A stretch of 10,933 bases of DNA from Candidatus Cloacimonadota bacterium (GTDB lineage Bacteria; Cloacimonadota; Cloacimonadia; Cloacimonadales; TCS61): the NCBI GenBank assembly GCA_023133395.1, contig JAGLWO010000535.1, positions 1-10,933 on the forward strand. Reading direction: 5' to 3'. Shown piece after piece: positions 1 to 5,995 of the stretch. Every line of letters starts with the position of its first letter. Position 1 is the stretch's first letter. The position numbers and the translations under genes were made by a program. The notes beneath the pieces were generated by a model that saw only the letters and a list, made by a program, of their open reading frames with translations, was not told the DNA's origin and searched no databases.

Positions 1-2634
1 AATGGAAACGGAATTTATGGCGAAGTGGAAGATAATGTTGATATGGTTCCGGAAGTTTCCATAGGCAGGATTCCTGCTGAATCTGAAACTGAATTTTCCA
101 ATTTCTTTAACAAAACCTATTGTTATGTAGATAACATCTATGTAAGTGATGATATAGCTTATTTACTAGGAGAAAATTTAAACTGGAATCCTCTTACCTG
201 GGGTGGAGATTATAAGGACGAGGTTGCAACCCTTGCTCCCAGTCTGGAAGAAGATTATCACGTTTTTAGGCTTTATGATAGAGAAGGAACTTTCAGTACG
301 CATGCAGTAAAAAATGCAATTAATAACGGAGTGGGCATTATAAATCATATGGGACATTCAAATGAGAATATGGTCTTTGGTCAGAATATCGGACATACTG
401 CCACTTATACAAATACCGAGTATGGATTTGCATATACACAGGGTTGTTATCCTGCTGCTTTTGACGAAGCAACAAGCCATTCCAGTGAAAGTGTTGGAGA
501 AAACCTGGTCTTTGCTGAAGGGGGATTATTTGCATTTGTAGGAAACACCCGCTATGGCTGGTATAGTCCCGGTAGTACAAATGGACCTTCTCAACCTTAC
601 GATATAGAATTCTTCAAAGCAATCTTTACTAATAATATCAGGGAGTTGGGAAAGGCACTCGATGAATCCAGAATTGTGCTGGCTAATCAGGCAATATCTA
701 ATGCTTTTCTACGCTGGGTTCATTATGAACTGGTATTGTTTGGTGATCCTTCTATTGAAGTAAATGAAGCAAATGGAAATTTCCCGTATATTCAACCTGT
801 TGAAGCAATTTATGATGATTCAAATCTTGGTGATGGAGATGGTATTCCCAATCCGGGAGAAGAAATCGAGATATATATTGAACTGGAAAACTTGGAAAGT
901 TGGGCTGATGCAACAGATGTATCTGCAACGATAGGCTTTGAAGACGAAGCTATACAAGTATTGATTGATTCTGTTTTTTATGGAGATATTCAGAGTGGTA
1001 CTACGAGTACTTCCTCGCCGTTTGCGGTTCAGGTTCCACAGGATTGTAATTATGATTCCTATGAGTATTATCTGGAGGTAACTGCTCCAGTTAGCGTTAA
1101 TACATCCTTTAATAAAACCTATACACTGAGTTTTGAAGTTTCTTTATTCCAGAAAAACTGGCCATGGACAACCGTTCATTCAATTCTGAGTAATCCCATA
1201 ATTTGCGATTTCGATGAAAATGGTTCAAAAGAATTAATGATAATAGATGCTTATGCAGATATAAACCTTTTGAATATCAATGCTGTACAATTAACAGGAT
1301 TCCCGTGGATGAATGAAGAAGGTATATGGAAAAGTACTGCACTGGCAGATATAAATGCAGATAATCTTGATGAAATAATCATGGCAACCAAAACTGGAAG
1401 AATATTTGCCATCGACCAAAATGGTGACTTTGTATTCGAATATCAAAATGAAGGGGAAAATCTTCTAACCCCGATAGTTTCTGATATTAATGGTGATGAA
1501 AATCCGGATATTATCAGTTTGGATATTAATAAAAATTTGATCGTTTTAGATTCTTCTGGTAATCTTTTGGACAATTTTCCTGTAACAATGCCAATGCTCA
1601 GTTTTGCAGAGATGGCTTCTGCTGATCTGGACCAGGATGGTGCTAATGAAATTCTTATTGGAACATTAGATGGTTTGCTTTATGCAATCAATGCGGATGG
1701 TGAAAACATTCCTGGTTTCCCTGTTGATCTAAATTCTTCAATTTGTTCTGCTCCTATTGTGTTGGATAATCTGAAGATTGCAGTGAGTACAGCAGACAAG
1801 AAATTCCATGTTATAAACAATACAGGTAATGTACTCTGCTCTAAGGATATTGATCATAAAATTGCCTGTTCTCCAATTGCTGCAGACTTCGATAATGACG
1901 GCGAACTTGAGATCGCTTTTGCTACTGTTACAGGTTTTCTTTATATAGTTCTTCAGGATGGAACTGACTTAAACGGTTGGCCAGTAGATATTGGATATTC
2001 AGTCGTTAACCCTCCTCTTGCAGTTGATTTGAATAACGATGATAATCTCAACTTGCTTTGCTTCACCAGTACAAATGACCTTTATGTGTATCATAATGAT
2101 GGAACAGAAGTTGATTTTGCACCTGTTCCTGTGGGATTAATAGGAAATACTCCTTCCAGTATTGAAGATATCGATTGGGATGGAGATTTTGATATAGTTT
2201 CCGGAATTACAGTGGGTGCCTTTATAATCGACTGCAAATTACCAAAAGGAACAAAAACACCATGGAAAACCTACAGGGGAAATTATAATAGAACAGGATT
2301 TTATGGTGATAATGAATTGGTTACGAGTGCTGATGAGATCGTCCCAGAGATTGCTAAAGCAGTGCTGAACCAGAATTACCCGAACCCGTTCAATCCCACT
2401 ACAACCATATCTTTCTCAATGACCAGTGAAAGTAAAGTAAATTTAAATATCTATAACATCAAAGGACAAAAAGTTAAGACTCTGATTAATGATGAAATGG
2501 AAGCAGGTAAATATTCAATAACCTGGAATGGAACAGATGACAATGGAAAATGTGTAAGCACGGGAATTTATTTCTACAAATTAAATGAAGGCAATACAAC
2601 AATCGGCGTGAAGAAATGTCTGCTACTTAAATAA
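1..2634 (+). CDS. Secreted C25 (gingipain-like) peptidase with FG-GAP-like propeller and C-terminal sorting domain, 5' partial
   Basis: The frame is open from the first base, so the N-terminus, including any signal peptide, lies outside the window. The GTG at 25 is not a start. Residues below are counted from that codon. Residues 1 to about 250 match the second half of a C25 cysteine peptidase. The likely catalytic His is H111 in NHMGHSN (gingipain GHG position) and the likely nucleophile is C141 in QGCYPAAFD. The domain ends with the typical LFGDPSIEV strand. A beta-sandwich with a DGDGIPNPGE loop follows (about 255-370). Then come seven or eight propeller-like repeats with Asp-rich loops such as DLDQDGANE and DFDNDGELE (about 385-735), resembling FG-GAP/VCBS calcium-binding repeats. 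Residues 781-869 form an Ig-like sorting domain (NYPNPFNPTT, WNGTDDNGK, GIYFYKL, final LLK), which in FCB bacteria directs type IX export and surface attachment. The role is inferred: an exported or surface protease, substrate unknown. Confidence 0.88.
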   Translation, partial: NGNGIYGEVEDNVDMVPEVSIGRIPAESETEFSNFFNKTYCYVDNIYVSDDIAYLLGENLNWNPLTWGGDYKDEVATLAPSLEEDYHVFRLYDREGTFSTHAVKNAINNGVGIINHMGHSNENMVFGQNIGHTATYTNTEYGFAYTQGCYPAAFDEATSHSSESVGENLVFAEGGLFAFVGNTRYGWYSPGSTNGPSQPYDIEFFKAIFTNNIRELGKALDESRIVLANQAISNAFLRWVHYELVLFGDPSIEVNEANGNFPYIQPVEAIYDDSNLGDGDGIPNPGEEIEIYIELENLESWADATDVSATIGFEDEAIQVLIDSVFYGDIQSGTTSTSSPFAVQVPQDCNYDSYEYYLEVTAPVSVNTSFNKTYTLSFEVSLFQKNWPWTTVHSILSNPIICDFDENGSKELMIIDAYADINLLNINAVQLTGFPWMNEEGIWKSTALADINADNLDEIIMATKTGRIFAIDQNGDFVFEYQNEGENLLTPIVSDINGDENPDIISLDINKNLIVLDSSGNLLDNFPVTMPMLSFAEMASADLDQDGANEILIGTLDGLLYAINADGENIPGFPVDLNSSICSAPIVLDNLKIAVSTADKKFHVINNTGNVLCSKDIDHKIACSPIAADFDNDGELEIAFATVTGFLYIVLQDGTDLNGWPVDIGYSVVNPPLAVDLNNDDNLNLLCFTSTNDLYVYHNDGTEVDFAPVPVGLIGNTPSSIEDIDWDGDFDIVSGITVGAFIIDCKLPKGTKTPWKTYRGNYNRTGFYGDNELVTSADEIVPEIAKAVLNQNYPNPFNPTTTISFSMTSESKVNLNIYNIKGQKVKTLINDEMEAGKYSITWNGTDDNGKCVSTGIYFYKLNEGNTTIGVKKCLLLK

Positions 2635-2712
2635 TATGAAATTGTTAAATCTGGAAAGTTTATAATCAGAGGAAAGCATTCCTGTTAACCTTTTCGATAA
2701 TAAAAAAATACT

Positions 2713-2721
2713 TGCTATAAT
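2713..2721 (+). promoter_or_regulatory. Extended -10 promoter for the cold-shock gene
   Basis: TGCTATAAT combines a consensus TATAAT (2716-2721) with an upstream TG, the extended -10 form that can work with a weak -35. No good TTGACA lies 16-18 bases upstream; TTTCGA-like sequence is the best match. It would give a leader of about 40 bases before the ATG at 2769. It is called from consensus only. Confidence 0.5.
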
Positions 2722-2755
2722 TCCAATAATAAGAAGATTGGTTTGTGATAACAGT

Positions 2756-2761
2756 AAAGGA
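2756..2761 (+). promoter_or_regulatory. Ribosome binding site deciding the cold-shock start
   Basis: AAAGGA lies 7 bases before the ATG at 2769. This supports that ATG over the in-frame GTG at 2745, because the resulting protein begins MKGKVKWF, where cold-shock proteins normally begin. Confidence 0.7.
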
Positions 2762-2768
2762 TGGTTTT

Positions 2769-2981
2769 ATGAAAGGAAAAGTTAAGTGGTTCGATGATGC
2801 CAAAGGATATGGATTTGTCATTACTGATGAGGGAAAAGAGTATTTTGTACATTGGAAATCAATAGTTACAGCTTCAGATAAAGGAAGAAAATTTTTAGTT
2901 AAAGAAGAAGATGTTGAATTTGACCTTATTGAAACAGATAAGGGAACCCAGGCGATAAATATCGTTAGATTGAACCCATAA
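2769..2981 (+). CDS. Cold-shock domain protein (CspA family)
   Basis: This 70-residue protein has the usual length of bacterial Csp proteins. It forms a five-stranded OB fold that binds single-stranded RNA or DNA, acting as an RNA chaperone or antiterminator in the cytoplasm. Visible landmarks are GKVKWFDDAKGYGFV, containing RNP1 (K12-GYGFV), and YFVHW at 25-29 as RNP2. The aromatic nucleic-acid-binding residues W7, F8, Y14, F16, F26 and H28 are present. RNP2 is slightly unusual: E-Y-F-V-H-W instead of the common D-V-F-V-H-F/Y. An open frame extends eight codons upstream to a GTG at 2745, but the ribosome site before 2769 and the family start favour the shorter form. The gene looks monocistronic, with its own promoter and terminator. 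The family call is firm; whether it is actually cold-induced cannot be seen. Confidence 0.93.
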   Translation: MKGKVKWFDDAKGYGFVITDEGKEYFVHWKSIVTASDKGRKFLVKEEDVEFDLIETDKGTQAINIVRLNP

Positions 2982-2995
2982 GATTTACAGTTTTC

Positions 2996-3022
2996 AAAAG
3001 CGGCGTTTACGTCGCTTTTTTT
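2996..3022 (+). terminator. Intrinsic terminator after the cold-shock gene
   Basis: A 10-bp stem (2996-3005 with 3010-3019, including one G.T pair) has a TTTA loop and a run of seven T (3016-3022). It starts 15 bases after the stop codon. The left arm begins AAAA, so it could also act weakly on the opposite strand for the convergent sigma-like gene. Confidence 0.85.
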
Positions 3023-3161
3023 ATATGCGTTTCTAAGTATAAATTTTACTCACTTCTCAAAATGAATTGAAACAAACAGTATAAACCACTTGATATAATA
3101 AAACTTGAGTTTTTATTTAAATAACTTTTTTTAAGAGTTGTCCTCTTTAACTTTTTATTTT

Positions 3162-4130
3162 TTATCTTTCAGTTTCTTTATCTTCTATTTGTTGAAGAAT
3201 TTTTTCCAGTTCTTCAGATGAAAATTTTGGTCTTCCTGTTTTTTTATCTATTGGTGAGTTTTTTAACAATGTTAATATTTTTTGTCCTTCTTCTGAATCT
3301 GAAGCAATTTTTATCAGTTTTTTTGGTTTTGTAGGAGGTGTAATAATCTTTAAATGATTTTTTGAATCAACAAAAAATTCAATATAAAAAGAATCTCCAA
3401 TATCTTCTTTATTCTTATAAATTACCCAAACTTTATATACTGAATCAATTAAATCAATATCGTAATCCAGGATATTTTTGATTTCATAAGAAGGATTATA
3501 ATGCTTTAAATCCACTTCTGAAAAATAATAATACATTTTTTCTAACGTGTTGTTTTCTAAATTTTCCTTAAAACGCTGTAGAAATTTTATTATAACATCA
3601 TTTAACTGTGGAGTTACTATTTTCTTTGTACCAATAATTCCAAGTCTTCTAAAGGTTTCTGCTTTTAATTTTCTTTTGATTCGCGATATTTGTTTTCGTA
3701 AAGCTGGATATGAACCATTGATAACATTATACATTTCTTTAATGTTCTCGTTACATTGAAAAAAGTAGAGAATGATTCTCAATTCCTGATCATTCAATGC
3801 CTTAAAAGATTCTTGAAATGCTTCTTTTAGTGATTCGTCATATTCATGGCTATTTAATATATCAAGCTCTTGAATAAGGTTTTCCCTATATGAGTTCTTT
3901 TTTTGGTTTTCTTTCTGTTTTAAATAGAAATATTTTTTACAGTAATTCTTTACTGTGTTGATGATCCAGCCTTTTGCATTATTGTTCTGAGTTTTTTCAA
4001 AAGAGAGAAGAAATAAACTTATAGTCTGGGAAGCTATATCATTAGCTGCTTCAAAGTTTCCTACGCGATATAGTGCATAATTAAATGCCAGCTTCTGATA
4101 TTCTGTTAACTTTTTATCATTAAATTTCAT
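3162..4130 (-). CDS. Sigma-70/ECF-like RNA polymerase sigma factor with long C-terminal extension
   Basis: This 322-residue protein has the two-domain core of an ECF-type sigma factor. About 8-70 is sigma region 2 (YRVGNFEAANDIASQTI, then KGWIINTVKNYCKKYF, the conserved W/I-NxxxxxxR-like helix). About 111-158 is region 4, a helix-turn-helix (ALNDQELRIILYFF, then YPALRKQISRIKRKLK). Ordinary ECF factors stop near 160-200 residues. Here about 160 more follow: a mixed helix-strand block at 190-265 with GDSFYIEFFVDS, then a charged tail containing TGRPKFSSEELEKIL. The middle block could be a SnoaL/NTF2-like sensor fold, as in some ECF groups, but that is inference from pattern. No anti-sigma gene is adjacent. 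The ATG is preceded only by a weak, distant AAAGG. The gene is divergent from the secreted-peptide cluster and may control it or itself. Confidence 0.72.
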   Translation of the reverse strand: MKFNDKKLTEYQKLAFNYALYRVGNFEAANDIASQTISLFLLSFEKTQNNNAKGWIINTVKNYCKKYFYLKQKENQKKNSYRENLIQELDILNSHEYDESLKEAFQESFKALNDQELRIILYFFQCNENIKEMYNVINGSYPALRKQISRIKRKLKAETFRRLGIIGTKKIVTPQLNDVIIKFLQRFKENLENNTLEKMYYYFSEVDLKHYNPSYEIKNILDYDIDLIDSVYKVWVIYKNKEDIGDSFYIEFFVDSKNHLKIITPPTKPKKLIKIASDSEEGQKILTLLKNSPIDKKTGRPKFSSEELEKILQQIEDKETER

Positions 4131-4163
4131 ATTTTAATTAAAAACCTTTATTTTATAAAAATT

Positions 4164-4191
4164 AGTATTTTTGATAATTTACTACCGTCAA
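4164..4191 (-). promoter_or_regulatory. Candidate promoter for the sigma-like gene
   Basis: On the minus strand TTGACG (4191-4186) lies 16 bases before AATACT (4169-4164), matching the -35 and -10 consensus at 5/6 and 4/6 positions. It would give a leader of roughly 25-30 bases before the ATG at 4130. The region is very AT-rich, so chance matches are likely. Confidence 0.35.
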
Positions 4192-4272
4192 GAAATAATT
4201 AAAAAAAAATCAAAAAAAATATTTTTTTTTAGTGGTGTCGTCACACTTCTGCATTTTTCTGGATATATATAT

Positions 4273-4280
4273 AAAGGAGG
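4273..4280 (+). promoter_or_regulatory. Strong ribosome binding site of the small secreted protein
   Basis: AAAGGAGG lies 4 bases before the ATG at 4285. It decides the start: the open frame reaches back to 4171, but the upstream part is low-complexity A/T sequence and only the 4285 start exposes a clean signal peptide. Confidence 0.8.
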
Positions 4281-4284
4281 AAGA

Positions 4285-4533
4285 ATGAAAAAAAGGATTT
4301 TAGTGGTTTTATTAAGCTTACTTACTTTTATAACAGTAAGTTCAGCATTAACAATGGATGACCTGGATATTCCTGACAAGATGACAGTTGAGGAATACCT
4401 GATCGAACATTTCGATGAAATTACTTCAATTAATGTTGAAGAATTTGAAGGGGAAAAATATGAAATTATTTTAGAGAATGATGAATATATCATTATTGTA
4501 GTTGATGGTACTATTTACATTATTCTAAAGTAA
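4285..4533 (+). CDS. Small secreted acidic protein of unknown function (82 aa)
   Basis: I do not recognise a family. The N-terminus is a classic signal peptide: KKR, then a hydrophobic stretch (ILVVLLSLLTFITV) and a likely cleavage after SSA at residue 21. The mature part of about 61 residues is strongly acidic in the middle (TMDDLDIPDKMTVEEYLIEH, then FDEITSINVEEFEGEKYE). It ends in alternating hydrophobic strands, DEYIIIVVDGTIYIILK, which look like a beta-hairpin turning at DG. No cysteines or catalytic motifs are seen. It has a near-ideal ribosome site. The next gene starts 13 bases after its stop codon and encodes a 24-residue peptide that repeats the same tail. It is probably the first gene of the plus-strand cluster and is divergent from the sigma-like gene. 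Localisation (periplasm or outside) is inferred from the signal peptide. Confidence 0.75.
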   Translation: MKKRILVVLLSLLTFITVSSALTMDDLDIPDKMTVEEYLIEHFDEITSINVEEFEGEKYEIILENDEYIIIVVDGTIYIILK

Positions 4534-4537
4534 AGGA
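4532..4537 (+). promoter_or_regulatory. Ribosome binding site of the 24-aa microprotein
   Basis: AAAGGA overlaps the TAA stop of the preceding gene and sits 8 bases before the ATG at 4546. The placement suggests translation coupled to the upstream gene and supports the tiny frame as real. Confidence 0.6.
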
Positions 4538-4545
4538 TTTCAATA

Positions 4546-4620
4546 ATGAAAAAGATTTATGAAGATCAGAATTATTTCATCATCATAATCGATGGTGAGC
4601 TCTATATCATCAAGAAGTAA
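4546..4620 (+). CDS. 24-residue microprotein sharing the tail motif of the upstream secreted protein
   Basis: The frame reads MKKIYEDQNYFIIIIDGELY then IIKK, 24 residues in all. Its last 22 residues align without gaps to the last 22 of the preceding protein (E-x-x-x-Y-x-I-I-x-x-D-G-x-x-Y-I-I-x-K). Many of the shared residues use different codons: runs of ATC here against ATT or GTA there. That is what selection on the peptide would give, rather than a fresh DNA duplication. There is a Shine-Dalgarno sequence at 4532-4537 and a gap of only 12 bases from the previous stop. It has no signal peptide, though the IIIID segment is hydrophobic. The function is unknown. It might act in the cytoplasm as a partner or antagonist of the longer protein through strand pairing, which is speculation. 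A decaying partial duplicate is the main alternative. Confidence 0.55.
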   Translation: MKKIYEDQNYFIIIIDGELYIIKK

Positions 4621-4652
4621 AGGCAGAATTATAGGGAGAATGAGTTAAATTT

Positions 4653-4703
4653 CTGGGGATACTATAACCCGGATTTGATCGTTAATTAAGGGGGTAAAAC
4701 CCT
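4653..4703 (+). other. Two small stem-loops in the leader of the response regulator gene
   Basis: CTGGG/CCCGG (4653-4657 with 4668-4672, one T.G pair) and GGGG/CCCT (4691-4694 with 4700-4703, loop TAAAA) lie in the 102-base gap before the response regulator. Neither is followed by a T run, so they are not obvious terminators. They may affect RNA stability or translation; the stems are short and could be chance. Confidence 0.3.
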
Positions 4704-4722
4704 GCTAAAGAAGGAAAGAAAA

Positions 4723-5181
4723 ATGGCAAATATTTTAATTACAGAAGATGAAAAGATTATTGCGGAGGATTTAAAACTTACATTACAGAAAGTCGGGCAT
4801 AGAATTGCAGCAATATGTGCTTCTGGTGAAGAAGCGGTTGTAAAAGCAAAAGAATTACATCCTGATATCATCCTCATGGATATCAAACTGGAAGGAGAGA
4901 TAGATGGTATAGAAGCAGCTAAAAGCATCCGCAAATATCTAAATACTCCAATTGTATTCTGTACAGCTTATGCTGAAAATAGTACTTTGGAAAAGGTATC
5001 TTGTATTAATTCCTATGCATATCTAACAAAACCCTTTGATGATTCAGAACTCCTATTCATTATAAACAAAATACTGAATAACACAAAGATAGATCAAACC
5101 AGAGTTACAAAAACCAGCAGAAATTCAAAAAACCCCTTCAAGTTTATCACACATGAAATGATTCCCCAGATAGCAAAATAA
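4723..5181 (+). CDS. Single-domain response regulator (CheY-like receiver)
   Basis: A receiver domain fills residues 1 to about 120 of 152. The acidic pocket is E8/D9, the phosphoacceptor is D53 in ILMDIKL, the switch threonine is T81 in VFCTAYAE and the invariant lysine is K103 in LTKPFD. All catalytic residues are intact, so phosphorylation by a histidine kinase is expected. No output domain follows: the last 30 or so residues are a polar tail (TRVTKTSRNSKNPF) without a DNA-binding fold. It therefore acts either by protein contact, like CheY, or as a phosphorelay intermediate. The IKLEGEIDGIEAAKSIR sequence after the phosphosite is typical of receivers associated with PAS/histidine-kinase networks. 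No kinase gene is in the window. ATG 4723 has AAGGA seven bases upstream. It lies in the same direction as the small secreted proteins (102-base gap) and the SNase-like gene (73-base gap). Confidence 0.9.
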   Translation: MANILITEDEKIIAEDLKLTLQKVGHRIAAICASGEEAVVKAKELHPDIILMDIKLEGEIDGIEAAKSIRKYLNTPIVFCTAYAENSTLEKVSCINSYAYLTKPFDDSELLFIINKILNNTKIDQTRVTKTSRNSKNPFKFITHEMIPQIAK

Positions 5182-5254
5182 AATATATTGTGATAAGTAT
5201 TTCAAAGGGAAAAAGTAGATTACTTTCCTGAGTACCAGAGGTGAGAAGGAAATT

Positions 5255-5542
5255 ATGTTGTTTATAGTAACAAAAATATTTGATGGAGATACATTCGAGA
5301 TAAATCCAAAATGGAACTGGAATGACGACACCGGGAAAGTAATTGGATTAAAAGGTTATAATTCTCCTGTACTGGGTCAAGCAGGCTACAAAGAAGCAAA
5401 AGAAAGATTGGAACAACTCTTACTGGATAAACAGGTTGATCTACGCAACCCGGTGAATCTGTCTACCGGACGCCTGCTCTGCGATGTATTTTTGGACGGT
5501 GAGGATGTACAGGAACACCTGGGAAGTGAAATAGAAGAATAG
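5255..5542 (+). CDS. Small SNase-like (thermonuclease fold) protein with degenerate active site
   Basis: This 95-residue protein follows the staphylococcal-nuclease pattern. It has FDGDTFEI (calcium Asp region, D10/D12), a strand and loop GLKGYNSPVLG where the family has R-L-x-G-x-D-x-P-E, a helix KEAKERLEQLL, a strand DKQVDL, and TGRLLCDVFLDGEDV, which carries R73, the counterpart of SNase R87. By eye, two catalytic residues and a metal ligand are replaced: R35 is G31, E43 is V39 and D40 is N36. Nuclease activity is therefore doubtful, while the fold and a binding role may remain. No signal peptide is seen, unlike many exported thermonucleases. AAGGA sits 4 bases before the ATG. It may be the last gene of the cluster starting at 4285. 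Family membership is fairly secure; the loss of activity is inferred from a hand alignment. Confidence 0.75.
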   Translation: MLFIVTKIFDGDTFEINPKWNWNDDTGKVIGLKGYNSPVLGQAGYKEAKERLEQLLLDKQVDLRNPVNLSTGRLLCDVFLDGEDVQEHLGSEIEE

Positions 5543-5559
5543 CTCATCTGTTTTTAACC

Positions 5560-5655
5560 TTGTTCCCAAGTTGAATGAAGTGAGGTCTGCGAAGCTCACC
5601 TCCTGTTTGGGAATAAAATTCTCGTTCCTAAAGCCCTCTTTGGGAACGAGAATTT
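5560..5655. repeat. Compound palindromic intergenic repeat (two adjacent hairpins)
   Basis: The first hairpin pairs TTGTTCCCAA (5560-5569) with TTGGGAATAA (5607-5616), with one wobble. Inside it is GTGAG/CTCAC (5580-5584 with 5595-5599). The second is a near-perfect 18-bp stem, 5616-5633 with 5638-5655, with a 4-base CCCT loop and one T.G position. Both share a GTTCCCAA/TTTGGGAAC core. No T run follows. This style (TTCCCAAG...CTTGGGAA) is common among dispersed palindromic repeats in FCB and other genomes, so it is probably one copy of such a family. Only one locus is visible here. Confidence 0.7.
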
Positions 5656-5666
5656 AATAATTATAA

Positions 5667-5802
5667 AAGGAAGAGAGTGTTTCGATACCGCAAAGCTCGG
5701 CGCAATGCAAATTAATCTCCACAGCACTCTTCCCGGAGACATAAAGAAATATCATCATTTGGATGTCAAAATATTTAGAAATAGTTTGACGCTCTCTTCC
5801 TT
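5667..5802. repeat. Long-range inverted repeat enclosing a 106-base core
   Basis: AAGGAAGAGAG (5667-5677) is perfectly complementary to CTCTCTTCCTT (5792-5802). Four more pairs with two wobbles extend it to 15 bp (5667-5681 with 5788-5802). Inside, TCTCC (5716-5720) can pair with GGAGA (5735-5739). It could be a structured RNA, a MITE-like remnant or chance purine-rich complementarity. No clear target-site duplication flanks it. Confidence 0.4.
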
Positions 5803-5826
5803 CAATAAGAAAAGAAGGAGGAAGAT

Positions 5827-5862
5827 ATGTTATTCGTTATCTGTAAGAATAAGCTGGTGTGA
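5827..5862 (+). other. Tiny 11-codon frame with strong ribosome site
   Basis: AAGGAGG (5815-5821) sits 5 bases before an ATG that opens MLFVICKNKLV and a TGA. The start resembles MLFIVTK, the first residues of the SNase-like gene 570 bases upstream. It may be a leader peptide or the stump of a second SNase-like copy. The downstream frames show no further similarity that I can support. Confidence 0.25.
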
Positions 5863-5995
5863 TTTTGTTTTACTCTTTAACGCATTTCCCCGATTAGAGA
5901 GGTATTTTAAAATCATCAACTGTTGCTGGTTCAATTATGCTAATTGAATCACATGTTTTGGAGTATATTTTTAAAAACCCAACGTATGTAATCTA

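Noticed and set aside
25..27. GTG as a start codon for the peptidase
   Set aside because: The frame stays open to base 1 and reads through naturally, and the C25 domain is already under way, so this is an internal valine.
338..580. Minus-strand frame inside the peptidase, and other antisense frames at 4188-4493, 4686-4934 and 5125-5331
   Set aside because: These are shadows of well-supported genes on the other strand, with no protein features of their own.
2745..2768. GTG start adding eight residues to the cold-shock protein
   Set aside because: The ribosome site at 2756-2761 and the family's usual MxGxVKWF start favour ATG 2769.
3094..3099. TATAAT as a promoter reading into 3162 onward
   Set aside because: The nearest TTGAAA is about 21 bases away, and no plus-strand gene follows; it is probably chance in AT-rich DNA.
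3131..3150. AAGAG/CTCTT hairpin as terminator for the sigma-like gene
   Set aside because: The stem is only 5 bp, and on the minus strand it is followed by A, not T.
4263..4272. TATATATA as a -10 element for the secreted protein
   Set aside because: It abuts the ribosome site, leaving no room for a leader.
4171..4284. Upstream extension of the small secreted protein frame
   Set aside because: It translates low-complexity A/T sequence rich in K and F, and it would bury the signal peptide. The strong ribosome site points to 4285.
4640..4648. ATG AGT TAA mini-frame after AGGGAG
   Set aside because: A two-codon frame has no supportable coding role; it could be a start-stop regulatory element, but nothing else shows it.
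5705..5947. 80-codon plus-strand frame
   Set aside because: It has no ribosome site, its composition is odd, and it runs through one arm of the inverted repeat; no family signature is seen.
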